Below are positions 25,815-34,664 of a stretch of DNA of 64,000 nt, one piece after another; positions within the stretch are counted from its first letter, which is position 1; every line of letters begins with the position of its first letter. The translations under genes were made by a program, and so were the position numbers. The stretch is taken from the NCBI GenBank assembly GCA_027338645.1, contig DAHWSH010000024.1, positions 1-64,000 on the forward strand, read 5' to 3'. Below the pieces are notes generated by a model. The model made no database searches. It saw nothing but the letters and a program-made list of their open reading frames with translations, and was not told the origin of the DNA. The DNA comes from JAJZIH01 sp021785265 (GTDB taxonomy: Bacteria > Pseudomonadota > Gammaproteobacteria > JAKAQQ01).

Positions 25815-26526
25815 TGTCGTGACCCTTTCTCCCGACCTCTTCGAACCGCTGAGACAGTTCGGAGTGATCGGGCGTGCCTTGCGGGACGGCCATATCGTTC
25901 TCAAGACCTGGAACCTCAGGGACTTTGCCGACCCCCCCCACTTTCGGGTCGATGACAGGCCCTATGGCGGGGGTCCGGGAATGGTGCTCATGGCCGAACC
26001 GCTCTGGCGGGCGGTAGAGGCCGTTCGCGGAGAGGCACCGGCGGGAGCACCCGTACTCTATCTCTCGCCCCAGGGCCGTCGCCTCGATCAAGCCCTTGTC
26101 GAGGAGCTGGCCGCCTATCCGGGCCTGATTCTCGTCTGCGGACGGTACGAGGGAGTCGACGAACGGTGGATTGAATCTCAGGCCGATGGCGAGCTTTCGG
26201 TGGGTGACTTCGTGATGACGGGAGGCGAGATCCCCGCGCTCCTGGTGCTGGACGCCGTGAGCCGTTTTGTGCCGGGAACGGTCGGAGACGAGCAGTCCCT
26301 GACACAGGAATCCTTTCGGGGTGGCCTCTTGGAGGCTCCGGCCTATACCCGCCCGGCCGCCTGGCGGGGACGGGAGGTTCCTGAGGTTTTGTTGGGTGGG
26401 CATCACGAGGACATTGCGGCGTGGCGCAGCACCCAGGGCCGCGTAAGGACGGGCCGTCGCCGCCCGGATCTCCTCACCCCAGAAACCGGATGCGATCAGG
26501 ACCCACTTGGCAAAACCAAAAAATAA
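25804..26526 (+). CDS. trmD: tRNA (guanine-N1-)-methyltransferase
   Basis: Methylates G37 of tRNAs reading CNN codons and so prevents frameshifting. This is a SPOUT knot enzyme of 240 residues from GTG 25804 (RFDVVTLSPDLFEPL). It has RPYGGGPGMVLMAEPL, the knot strands VLYLSPQGRRLDQ and LVCGRYEGVDERWIE, and SVGDFVMTGGEIPALLVLDA. It is translationally coupled to rimM. Confidence 0.97.
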   Translation: MRFDVVTLSPDLFEPLRQFGVIGRALRDGHIVLKTWNLRDFADPPHFRVDDRPYGGGPGMVLMAEPLWRAVEAVRGEAPAGAPVLYLSPQGRRLDQALVEELAAYPGLILVCGRYEGVDERWIESQADGELSVGDFVMTGGEIPALLVLDAVSRFVPGTVGDEQSLTQESFRGGLLEAPAYTRPAAWRGREVPEVLLGGHHEDIAAWRSTQGRVRTGRRRPDLLTPETGCDQDPLGKTKK

Positions 26527-26560
26527 CGGCACAATTAGCGGCTAGCAGAGGTTTTTTGAC

Positions 26561-26905
26561 ATGAACAAAATCATTGCGGAAATCGAAAGCCAGGATCCGC
26601 GCCCCGAGTTTCCGGAGTTCTCACCCGGCGATACCGTGGTGGTACAGGTGCGAGTCAAGGAAGGCGAACGTGAGCGTCTCCAAGCCTTTGAAGGTGTGGT
26701 CATTGCCAGAAAAAACAGGGGGGTCCACTCATCCTTCACGGTACGGAAGATCTCACATGGAGAGGGAGTTGAACGGGTGTTCCCGCTCTTCAGTCCGCAT
26801 ATTGCCGAAATTCAGCTCAAGCGCCGGGGACGGGTTCGTTCTGCCAAGCTGTACTACTTGCGGGGCTTGAGTGGAAAGGCTGCCCGGATCCGGGAAGACG
26901 TCTAG
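26561..26905 (+). CDS. rplS: 50S ribosomal protein L19
   Basis: A 114-residue protein with FSPGDTVVVQVRVKEGERER, FEGVVIARKNRGVHSSFTV and the VERVFPLFSPHI block. It ends with AKLYYLRGLSGKAARI. Last of the four-gene translation operon. The next gene overlaps its 3' end by 35 bases. Confidence 0.98.
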   Translation: MNKIIAEIESQDPRPEFPEFSPGDTVVVQVRVKEGERERLQAFEGVVIARKNRGVHSSFTVRKISHGEGVERVFPLFSPHIAEIQLKRRGRVRSAKLYYLRGLSGKAARIREDV

Positions 26906-28790
26906 CCTGGGTTTCTCCTTCCATTCGCCATCCCGTCAGGGGCTCCTCAAGAGCTGGCGGATTCCAAACCTCCTGCTTCGTCCGGGACGCGTTGTTGTCG
27001 GTGCCATCTTTTTTTTCTCGATTCCCATAGCTCTGTCCACCTCGGCCTGGGGTGCGAGCTCACCGACCGCATCTCGCCCCTCACAGCTTTCGACCATCCG
27101 TCTGATTGAGCGTGGAGGAGCACCCCAACTGGCTCTCGCCTGGCTCCTTCGGGAAGCTCCTCAAAATGTGCGGGATCCACGCTGGACCTTGTGGGCCCGG
27201 GAACGGATTCGACTTGAGGAAAAGACCGGACAATGGTCGGATCTCGTCCGATTCGTGACCCGCCTGCCGGACGGGCTTCCCGCGGAGTTTGTCGACTGGG
27301 CTGAGCTCGCTGAAGCTCACGCGTTGATTGCGCTCGGTGATTTTCGTAGTGCCCGTGCCCTGATTCGATCCTGGATCTGGATGGGTCAGCGGATCCCGAG
27401 CGCCAGCCGCCTCCGTCGAGCGCGGCGGCTTTTGATCGACAGCTACGTCAATGGAGGTGATCTCGCGGATGCGGAAACGGCACTCCAGCTCTATCGGGAC
27501 GATTATCCCCGGCATTCGGCTCCGCTCTTCGCCAAGGAAGCCCGGCTCCTCATTGAAAGCGGAAAAGCGCACGCAGCACTTCAGATGCTCAAAGCGGATC
27601 CTGCACCGGAAGCGCAAATACTCACACTCAGGGCTCTTCTTGAATCCGGGCTCGATTCGCCACGCTCCGTGGCTGCAAAGGCCCTCCGCCTGGCCCGAAG
27701 CCCCCTTACGCCTCAGCTCGAGATCGAAGCCGATCAGATTGCCTGGGGAGCGGACCAGTCGCAGGGGCATTATGCAGCGGCACTTCAGGTCTTGATCCGG
27801 ATGCTGCGAGTGGCCAACCAGCCGAAAACCCGGGTGCATCTCTCCCGCCGTTTTTCAGCGGATCTCTGGCAAACCCTGGTCAAGCGAGGGAATGCGCTGG
27901 CCAATCAGTCCGGTCTGGTCGAGGGCCTCACGAACCCCTGGCTTGGATTGGCTCGAAAGGAACAGGCACAGGGACATGTGGATGCAGCCTGGGCAGTCCT
28001 TTGTGCAGTAATCCAGGGCTCCTTCCGGACGGCCGACCAGAATCGAGCGGCCGATCAACTGGCCCGGATGGCCAGCACCCGGCCCTGGGGCAATGATCTG
28101 CTCTTGTTTCTGTTTCTCGATCCGACCCTCTTCTCCCACCCTGGTCGTCTGCCGACCGACCTGCGTCGGCGACTTTTGCCACCGGTTTTGGCCGCTGGCC
28201 ATTACCGGCTCGCAGCCCGCCTGATCCACGGGCTTACCATCGCTCCAGACGGCATGCCGACCGGAGAGTGGCCGCTCGTCCGTTTCCGGACCGAACTCTA
28301 CGGGGGGCAGCTGAAACGAGCCCTCCGGCTTCTCAAACGTCAGATCGGACGTTGCGCGCCCTGTCCGAGTGGTCAGAGATGGCTCGTTCAAGCCTTCCAT
28401 CTCGAACGCCTGGGTCACAATGCAGCTGCCCTGTCCCTCCTGCATGCCCTGTATAGAACAAGCCACGACACCAAGGCAAAGCGCGAAATGTTGTACTGGA
28501 TGGCGGACGCAGAAGGTCGCCTTGGACACTGGCGACAGGCGGCACGGGATGCCTTGTTGTCAGCGATCCGGCCCGATCCCTTCAACATGGATCCTTGGGC
28601 CCAAAGCGCGCGCTTCAAAGCGGCACAGGCGCTGACACAAGCGGGGTTGCTCCGGGATGCGCTGGATCAGTACCATGCCTTGTTCAACGCCACGACTCGA
28701 CCGACTGAAAAAGCAATTATATACAATAAAATAAGAAAGTTAGAGATAAAACTAAATCTTAAATCTCATGCAAGATCCGGGCCCGGTTGA
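26871..28790 (+). CDS. Exported TPR-like helical repeat protein
   Basis: A 639-residue protein, unrecognised as a named family. A hydrophobic segment (VVVGAIFFFSIPIALSTSAWG, about 42-62) looks like a signal peptide. It is preceded by a long basic stretch because GTG 26871, inside rplS, is the only usable start. The rest is helix-turn-helix solenoid with TPR-like pairs such as LAEAHALIALGDFRSARALI, AETALQLYRDDYPRHS and AALSLLHALYRTS. It suggests a periplasmic scaffold or cell-envelope assembly role (inference). The last 20 codons are markedly AT-rich and Lys/Ile-rich, unlike the rest. It overlaps the next gene by 23 bases. Confidence 0.7.
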   Translation: MERLPGSGKTSSLGFSFHSPSRQGLLKSWRIPNLLLRPGRVVVGAIFFFSIPIALSTSAWGASSPTASRPSQLSTIRLIERGGAPQLALAWLLREAPQNVRDPRWTLWARERIRLEEKTGQWSDLVRFVTRLPDGLPAEFVDWAELAEAHALIALGDFRSARALIRSWIWMGQRIPSASRLRRARRLLIDSYVNGGDLADAETALQLYRDDYPRHSAPLFAKEARLLIESGKAHAALQMLKADPAPEAQILTLRALLESGLDSPRSVAAKALRLARSPLTPQLEIEADQIAWGADQSQGHYAAALQVLIRMLRVANQPKTRVHLSRRFSADLWQTLVKRGNALANQSGLVEGLTNPWLGLARKEQAQGHVDAAWAVLCAVIQGSFRTADQNRAADQLARMASTRPWGNDLLLFLFLDPTLFSHPGRLPTDLRRRLLPPVLAAGHYRLAARLIHGLTIAPDGMPTGEWPLVRFRTELYGGQLKRALRLLKRQIGRCAPCPSGQRWLVQAFHLERLGHNAAALSLLHALYRTSHDTKAKREMLYWMADAEGRLGHWRQAARDALLSAIRPDPFNMDPWAQSARFKAAQALTQAGLLRDALDQYHALFNATTRPTEKAIIYNKIRKLEIKLNLKSHARSGPG

Positions 28791-30198
28791 TTCTCCTTCA
28801 CCGGACGGGTCTCCGGTTTCCGGCCTGCGTTGGACGGAAGAACTTTCGATCCTGGGTGAGACACTCCGCCTGCTCGAGTCCTCTTTTGACGGGCTTCCCC
28901 CATTCCAAGTGGACTGGAAGGTGGATCCGATGCGTCGTGAACTCCTCGCACTGGCACGGGAGCTGGCCGACAATGACCCTTACTTTCATCCACTTTACGC
29001 CGGCCAGATGCTCAAGCCGCCGCATCCGGTGGCTCGAATGGCTTGGGCTTTGTCGCTTTTTATCAACCCCAACAATCATGCATTGGATGGGGGCAGGGCC
29101 ACTTCGCGCCTGGAAAAATCCTGCATCCGCTCCCTGGGTCAACTCGTCGGTTGGACGGATCCCCTGGGTCATCTGACCGGAGGGGGCACCGTGGCGAACC
29201 TGGAAGCACTCTGGGTCGGACGGGAACGCCAACCCAGCCGCCGGGCCGTCGTGGCCTCCGAGGAAGCCCACTATACACACCGACGTATGGCGGGCCTGCT
29301 TGGGGTCCCGTTTGTCCCGGTCCCGGTTGATTCCCGCGGCCACATGCAGATGGCGGCACTGGATGCCATTCTTGAACGTGCCGATGTGGGAACCGTCGTA
29401 GCGACAGTCGGCACCACCGGGTGGGGCGCGGTTGATCCCGTCGACGAAATCCTGGTCCGACGCGAGCAGCATGGTTTCCGCCTGCATGTGGATGCCGCCT
29501 ATGGTGGTTACTTTTCTCTGGTTTCGGAGCATCTCGAGCCCTTGACACGGAAGGCCTACGAATCCTTGGGCGCCTGCGATTCGATCGTGATTGACCCGCA
29601 CAAACACGGACTGCAACCCTATGGTTCGGGTGCAGTCTTGTTCCGGAACCCGGAAGACGCCCAGGTCTATGCCCACGACTCCCCGTATACCTACTACACG
29701 GCATCGGGTGGCCATCTCGGAGAGATCAGCCTCGAGTGCTCACGGTCGGGTGCCGCAGCCGCCGCGCTCTGGTCCACGTTGAATCTCTTCCCGCTGGATC
29801 CCGGGGGCTGCTTCGCGAAACAGCTCTGGGACGGTTGCCTCGCGGCGCGGGATCTGGCGGACTGTCTGGCGCGTGATTCAAAATGGACTATACTGAACCG
29901 GCCTGAACTGGATATCCTCGTGTTTTCAGCACGAGCCAGATCGGTTCGTGAGGCGGGCCAGTTCAATCGGAGGATTTTCGAAGCAACGCGTGGTCAGGGA
30001 TTGTACTTGGCACTCTTCGAGGTGCCTGGCCACCGTCTGGTTTCAGCTCAGCCCGCCCTTGAGATGGATCAGGCGACCGTCAGTGTGCTCCGTTCCTGCC
30101 TCATGAAACCGGAACACCGGAGCTGGTGCGGAGAGTGGATCCGGCGACTGGAAGCGGCCTGGGCGGGTTCGGTCGGGAAAGCGGCCCGGATTCCATAG
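28768..30198 (+). CDS. Group II PLP-dependent decarboxylase, short form
   Basis: A 476-residue fold-type I PLP enzyme. It has the phosphate-binding TGGGTVANLEAL (137-148), the ring-stacking His168 in SEEAHYTHRR, Asp242 in HVDAAYGGYF and Lys279 in DPHKHGLQPYGSG. Its N-terminus (YFHPLYAGQMLKPPHPVA) is typical of bacterial and archaeal glutamate/tyrosine/aspartate decarboxylase-like proteins. Supply of beta-alanine for pantothenate is one possibility, not shown here. The domain order matches the other decarboxylase at 21252, but the two are clearly different in length and sequence. Confidence 0.87.
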   Translation: MQDPGPVDSPSPDGSPVSGLRWTEELSILGETLRLLESSFDGLPPFQVDWKVDPMRRELLALARELADNDPYFHPLYAGQMLKPPHPVARMAWALSLFINPNNHALDGGRATSRLEKSCIRSLGQLVGWTDPLGHLTGGGTVANLEALWVGRERQPSRRAVVASEEAHYTHRRMAGLLGVPFVPVPVDSRGHMQMAALDAILERADVGTVVATVGTTGWGAVDPVDEILVRREQHGFRLHVDAAYGGYFSLVSEHLEPLTRKAYESLGACDSIVIDPHKHGLQPYGSGAVLFRNPEDAQVYAHDSPYTYYTASGGHLGEISLECSRSGAAAAALWSTLNLFPLDPGGCFAKQLWDGCLAARDLADCLARDSKWTILNRPELDILVFSARARSVREAGQFNRRIFEATRGQGLYLALFEVPGHRLVSAQPALEMDQATVSVLRSCLMKPEHRSWCGEWIRRLEAAWAGSVGKAARIP

Positions 30199-30246
30199 GG
30201 TTTTCAGGACCGACCGTTTCATCCCCATTTTTTGGAGGTCATGTTG

Positions 30247-32139
30247 ATGAGTCAATCTGAATCCGGAGCCTGGCAAGCCCTGAAAATGTTCGGGCACGGC
30301 ATTAACTTCATCCGCCTGCTCATCATCAACCTCCTGTTTTTCGGGTTTTTGGCTCTGGTCTTGTTCCTGATGCTGCAACATCGAAAAACTCCGGTCGCCG
30401 AACCATCCCGGTTCGTCCTGGAGATCGGCCCCACCGGCCGTCTCGTCGAACAGGTCCACAATCCACTCGGCCGGGCCCTGGCCCGCCTGGAACAGCTTCA
30501 GACCGGGCAGGAGACGACCGTATCTGACGTCCTTCGGGCAATCCGGCTGGCCACCCATGATTCCCACGTTCGTGCCATCGTCCTCGATACCGATCACTTT
30601 ACAGGTGGCGGAATGCCTGAAATCGATTCGGTGCGTCGGGCGCTGCTCCACTTCGAGAAAACCGGCAAGCCGGTGATTGCCATCGGCCGGAACTATGACA
30701 CGGCCCAGTATCTTTTGGCCTCCGTGGCAACCGAGATCGATGTTTCTCCCGAGGGCGGCGTGATCCCAAGTGGATTTGGGCTTTATGAGCCCTATATGGC
30801 CAACCTCCTCAAGCGTCTCGGGGTCGATGTCTATGTGGTTCGCGTCGGCAAGTACAAGGATGCCGTCGAACCGTTCCTGCGCAATCACATGACGGCCCCG
30901 TCTCGCGAACAGTGGACCGCCTACCTCGGCGGCCTCTGGAAGCACTACGAGGGCGAGGTGTCACGCTCACGTCACCTGACACCGGACGCGGTGGAAGGCT
31001 ATGTCGACCAGGCGGTGACCGCACTCCAGAAAAATGGGGGTGACCTGGCACGCTATGCACTGGCGGCCCATCTGGTCACGGCCATCCAGACCCGACCCGA
31101 GATCCATGCGGCGCTTCGACACTTGGTTGGCCCCTCGGAAATCGGTCGCAGTGGTTTCAACCATCTGGGACTGACGGCTTACCTGGCTCTGCACCCGAAA
31201 GTCCAGGATCTCACGGGCCAGCCGGTGATTGCCCTGATCCACGCCGATGGAGACATCGTGAGCGGGTCGGCTCCCCCCGGTGAAATCGGCAGCCAGAGCC
31301 TGATCAACCTGATCCGTGCGGCCCGTCGTGATGTCCAAGTCAAGGCACTGGTTCTGCGGGTCAATAGCCCAGGGGGTAGCGCAGCCGCCTCGGACGAAAT
31401 CCTGCACGCGATCACGGCCTTCGAGAAGACCGGCCGCCCCGTGGTGGTTTCGATGGGGGACATGGCGGCATCGGGAGGGTACTGGATTTCCATGGCGGCT
31501 GATCGGATCTATGCTGAACCGACCACGCTGACCGGATCGATTGGTATTTTCGGCATTTTTCCCGATATCGCGCCTTTGCTTGCAAAGATCGGCGTTTCGG
31601 TTCATGGCGTGGGAACCACCCCGCTGTCTGGCCAGTTCAACCCGATGCGACCTCTGTCACAGACGGCCCGGACCCTGTTCCGGATTGAGGTGCTTCATGG
31701 CTACCAGGATTTCATCGACCAGGTCGCGCATTTCCGGCACCTGACACCAACGCGGGTCAATGCAATCGGACGCGGCCACATCTGGATTGGGCAGGCCGCA
31801 CTCCGACTGGGCCTGGTCAATGACTTGGGTGGACTGTCATCAGCGCTCCAAGGAGCTGCCCAACTGAGTCATCTCGTTCACTATCAAGTAGTGACTTTCA
31901 GAAAGCCATTGCCTTTTTACGTCCACTTCCTGCTGGGGTTTTCCCATCTGAGCCCGGGTGGAGCATCCGCTTCGGCTTGGGTCCTGAACCCCCCGCTCCC
32001 GGGTTGGCTCGGATGGGTGGCTGGCCTTCCCGGTGTGTCGGGAACCGGACGGGCACTCCGGAGCGAGCTCGGGTTTCTGAAGAGCCGACGCGGGGTCTAT
32101 GCGTACTGTCTGGGGTGTGAGGCTGCTCTGCTCCATTGA
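30247..32139 (+). CDS. sppA: Signal peptide peptidase SppA, 67-kDa type
   Basis: Inner-membrane protease that degrades cleaved signal peptides. It has one N-terminal membrane anchor (FIRLLIINLLFFGFLALVLF) and two ClpP-fold halves. The first half carries the catalytic Lys in VGKYKDAVEPFLRN. The second half carries the Ser nucleophile in MGDMAASGGYWISMAAD with TLTGSIGIFG. The 630-residue length matches the double-domain form. Start ATG 30247 lies eight bases after GGAGG; ATG 30241 is too close to it. Confidence 0.95.
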   Translation: MSQSESGAWQALKMFGHGINFIRLLIINLLFFGFLALVLFLMLQHRKTPVAEPSRFVLEIGPTGRLVEQVHNPLGRALARLEQLQTGQETTVSDVLRAIRLATHDSHVRAIVLDTDHFTGGGMPEIDSVRRALLHFEKTGKPVIAIGRNYDTAQYLLASVATEIDVSPEGGVIPSGFGLYEPYMANLLKRLGVDVYVVRVGKYKDAVEPFLRNHMTAPSREQWTAYLGGLWKHYEGEVSRSRHLTPDAVEGYVDQAVTALQKNGGDLARYALAAHLVTAIQTRPEIHAALRHLVGPSEIGRSGFNHLGLTAYLALHPKVQDLTGQPVIALIHADGDIVSGSAPPGEIGSQSLINLIRAARRDVQVKALVLRVNSPGGSAAASDEILHAITAFEKTGRPVVVSMGDMAASGGYWISMAADRIYAEPTTLTGSIGIFGIFPDIAPLLAKIGVSVHGVGTTPLSGQFNPMRPLSQTARTLFRIEVLHGYQDFIDQVAHFRHLTPTRVNAIGRGHIWIGQAALRLGLVNDLGGLSSALQGAAQLSHLVHYQVVTFRKPLPFYVHFLLGFSHLSPGGASASAWVLNPPLPGWLGWVAGLPGVSGTGRALRSELGFLKSRRGVYAYCLGCEAALLH

Positions 32140-32151
32140 GCAGGAGGCGGG

Positions 32152-32583
32152 TTAGCGGAACAGGAGAGCGATGAGCTGCCCTGAGAGGATGGCGATCACG
32201 AGGAAATTGAGGATTATCCCGGATGCGCGGCCAACGCTTGGACCGGCGCTCCGGGACAACCCCCAGCCGTGTAACACGCGTCCCAGCAGGAAGAGGATGC
32301 CGAGCACGATGACCTCGAGCGACCGGGCCGTCGTGAGCGCTGCCATGAGCAAGAGGAGCAGGGTGAGCGGCGCAATTTCAACCGCGTTGGCGTGCACCCG
32401 GATGGCCCGTTCCAAATCCGGATGGCCGCCATCCCCGATCCCTGTGGCCGTCTTCCAGCGAAGTCGGATGACACGCAGCGCTAACCAGATGATCCAAAGC
32501 GCTGAGAGTGCCGTGATGACGGCCAGCGCGATGAGATTGTGGCGGATGATCGGCGCAAAAAAGACAATTTGCGGAATGTTCAA
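32152..32583 (-). CDS. MAPEG family membrane protein
   Basis: A four-helix, 143-residue membrane protein of the MAPEG group (membrane proteins of eicosanoid and glutathione metabolism). The diagnostic segment is ERAIRVHANAVEIAPLTLLL, with the conserved R-x3-N-x2-E-x2-P pattern. Bacterial members may be glutathione transferases but are mostly untested. It is last in a minus-strand operon after the universal stress protein (38-base gap) and convergent with sppA. Confidence 0.88.
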   Translation of the reverse strand: MNIPQIVFFAPIIRHNLIALAVITALSALWIIWLALRVIRLRWKTATGIGDGGHPDLERAIRVHANAVEIAPLTLLLLLMAALTTARSLEVIVLGILFLLGRVLHGWGLSRSAGPSVGRASGIILNFLVIAILSGQLIALLFR

Positions 32584-32621
32584 GTGGGGATCCTCAAAAA
32601 ATCAGGGAGGGCCGGCCGGGT

Positions 32622-33104
32622 TCAGGATCCGGTCGAAGGGGTGGAGGAGGCTGTAACTGCCGGTGGGTTTTCTGCATTACGGATGGCGACAAGGAGAGAG
32701 GTGGAGAGTCGCTCCACGATCTGGGCGGAGGTCGATGAACGCCACCACTTGTCGATCCCCCGCCGCCGATGGTATCCCAGAACCACGAGATCCGCGTGAA
32801 CCGTCTCGGCCATGCGAACGATCACCTCGATCGGTTCACCCTGTTCGAGATGTCCTTCACAGCGCAAACCTCGACTTTTCAGCCGCTCGATCCCCTCGTC
32901 GAGGATATCCTGAAACCGGTTGATTTCGCCCGCGACTGCACCCCCCGCGGCGAGGGACTCTCCACCGAGAACCGCCGTCGGTAGGTGGACGATGGCGAGC
33001 AGGTGAGTACAGGCTCCGCAACAGGCTGCGAGATCCGCTCCTTCCCGGAGGGCCAGTCGGCTTTCTCGGGTTCCGTCGTAGGCCAGAAGGATTGTTCGAT
33101 ACAT
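32622..33104 (-). CDS. Universal stress protein (UspA family)
   Basis: A 160-residue single-domain Usp fold: YRTILLAYDGTRESRLALRE at the first strand and ADLVVLGYHRRRGIDKWW near the nucleotide site. The usual ATP motif G-x2-G-x9-G-(S/T) is degenerate, with the final Gly replaced (WWRSSTSAQIV). It may therefore not bind ATP normally. It starts three bases after the emrB stop. Confidence 0.87.
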   Translation of the reverse strand: MYRTILLAYDGTRESRLALREGADLAACCGACTHLLAIVHLPTAVLGGESLAAGGAVAGEINRFQDILDEGIERLKSRGLRCEGHLEQGEPIEVIVRMAETVHADLVVLGYHRRRGIDKWWRSSTSAQIVERLSTSLLVAIRNAENPPAVTASSTPSTGS

Positions 33105-33107
33105 CGT

Positions 33108-34664
33108 TTAGTCTCCGAGGGCGGCATGGGCCGGCGCGCTTCCCCCTCGTGCCGGCTTTTTAATGATCAGGATGAGGGGAATCATGACAATGAACGACCA
33201 GCCGATGAAGCGGAAGCAGTCCAAAAATGCCAGCATGCTGGCGTGGCGCTCGAGATTGAGTCCCATGAGCGTGGCGAATGGGCGGTTCACCCGCAAGAGG
33301 CCGGAGGCATGCAGGTAGGATTGCAAGGCCGGATTGAAGCGGTTGATGTGTCCTCCCAGGGTGTTCCAGTTGACCTGCGTTTCATTGGTCAGCAAGGTCG
33401 AGACGATCGAGATGCCGATGGATGAACCAATGGTCCGGAGCAGGTTGTACATGCCGGCGGCTTCTGCCGATTCTCGCGGGGGGAGGGTGGAATAAGCAAT
33501 GGTCGCCAGGGGAACGAAGAGCATCCCCATCCCCACCCCCTGGACCAGGATTGGCCATAGCACCCAGAAAATATTGATGTGGAGATTGTACCAGTCAAGC
33601 GCAAAGGTACCGATGGCCGACAGCACGACGCCCACCAAAACCAGAAGGCGTGCATCCACCCGGTGGATCAGGCGACCGACCAGGAACATGCCCGCCATAC
33701 TGGCCAACCCGCGAGGGGCCATGACGAGACCCGTGGTCAGAACCGGGTAGTTGAGCAGGCCTTCGAGGAGTTCAGGTTGCAGGATCAAAGTGCCATACAT
33801 GCCCAGTCCCATGACCGCAATGAGGAAACAGGAACTGGAAAAATTCTGATCCCGGAACAGTCGAAGGTCAAAAATGGTTTGCCGGCCGCGGTTTTTCAGT
33901 GAATGCCAGAGAAAGCCCACGAGACCGAGACCCGCGAGAACAGTGAGCAAACGGATGGTGTTTGAGGCGAACCAGTCATCGGTGTTACCGCGATCCAAGA
34001 CGATCTGGAGTGCTCCGATGGCGAGCGCCAGAGTGACCAGTCCGAGCCAGTCCATGCGGCGGGGCCGGCGTCCGGTGTCCGGGACTACCATGGCCGTGAG
34101 GATGAGGCAGAGAATCCCAATTGGCAGGTTCACATAGAAGTCCCAGCGCCAGGATAAAACCTGCGTCAGGTACCCCCCTACCGTGGGACCGAGAATGGGT
34201 CCGGCCATGACCCCGATGCCCCAGATGGCCATCGCCCGGCCGCGCTGTTCCACAGGATAGGTCTGTACCAAAACCGATTGGGAAAGTGGAGAGAGTGCGG
34301 CCCCGAATACCCCCTGCAACAGCCGGAACACCACGATCTCGCTCAGCGACGTCGCCATTCCGCAAAGTCCGGAGGTCACGAGAAAACCGAAAATCGAGAT
34401 CAGGAAGTAGCGTCTCTGCCCCAGCCGATCCGTCAGAAATCCGGTCAGGGGCATTAGGATGGCTGAGGAGACGAGATAGCTTGTGAGGACCCAGGTGATC
34501 TGATCGCTTGTGGCACCGAGCTGGCCCTGCATTTTGGGTAATGCGACATTGACGATGGTGATGTCGATGACCTGCATCACGGTGGCCATCATGACGGCCA
34601 CCGTGATCAGGAAGCGGGGTGCAGAAGCAGGGTTCTCGGGAGCCTGAACGTCAGTGGGTGGCAT
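33108..34664 (-). CDS. emrB: EmrB-type MFS drug transporter (DHA2, 14 TM)
   Basis: Proton-driven exporter that works with an EmrA adaptor and an outer-membrane channel. It has 14 hydrophobic helices, motif A FLTDRLGQRRYFL, and the antiporter motif C-like GVMAGPILGPTVGGYL. I use ATG 34664, which overlaps the emrA stop by 14 bases. The longer frame to 34703 runs further into emrA. In operon with emrA and usp. The substrate is unknown; uncouplers and hydrophobic acids are typical of the family. Confidence 0.92.
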   Translation of the reverse strand: MPPTDVQAPENPASAPRFLITVAVMMATVMQVIDITIVNVALPKMQGQLGATSDQITWVLTSYLVSSAILMPLTGFLTDRLGQRRYFLISIFGFLVTSGLCGMATSLSEIVVFRLLQGVFGAALSPLSQSVLVQTYPVEQRGRAMAIWGIGVMAGPILGPTVGGYLTQVLSWRWDFYVNLPIGILCLILTAMVVPDTGRRPRRMDWLGLVTLALAIGALQIVLDRGNTDDWFASNTIRLLTVLAGLGLVGFLWHSLKNRGRQTIFDLRLFRDQNFSSSCFLIAVMGLGMYGTLILQPELLEGLLNYPVLTTGLVMAPRGLASMAGMFLVGRLIHRVDARLLVLVGVVLSAIGTFALDWYNLHINIFWVLWPILVQGVGMGMLFVPLATIAYSTLPPRESAEAAGMYNLLRTIGSSIGISIVSTLLTNETQVNWNTLGGHINRFNPALQSYLHASGLLRVNRPFATLMGLNLERHASMLAFLDCFRFIGWSFIVMIPLILIIKKPARGGSAPAHAALGD

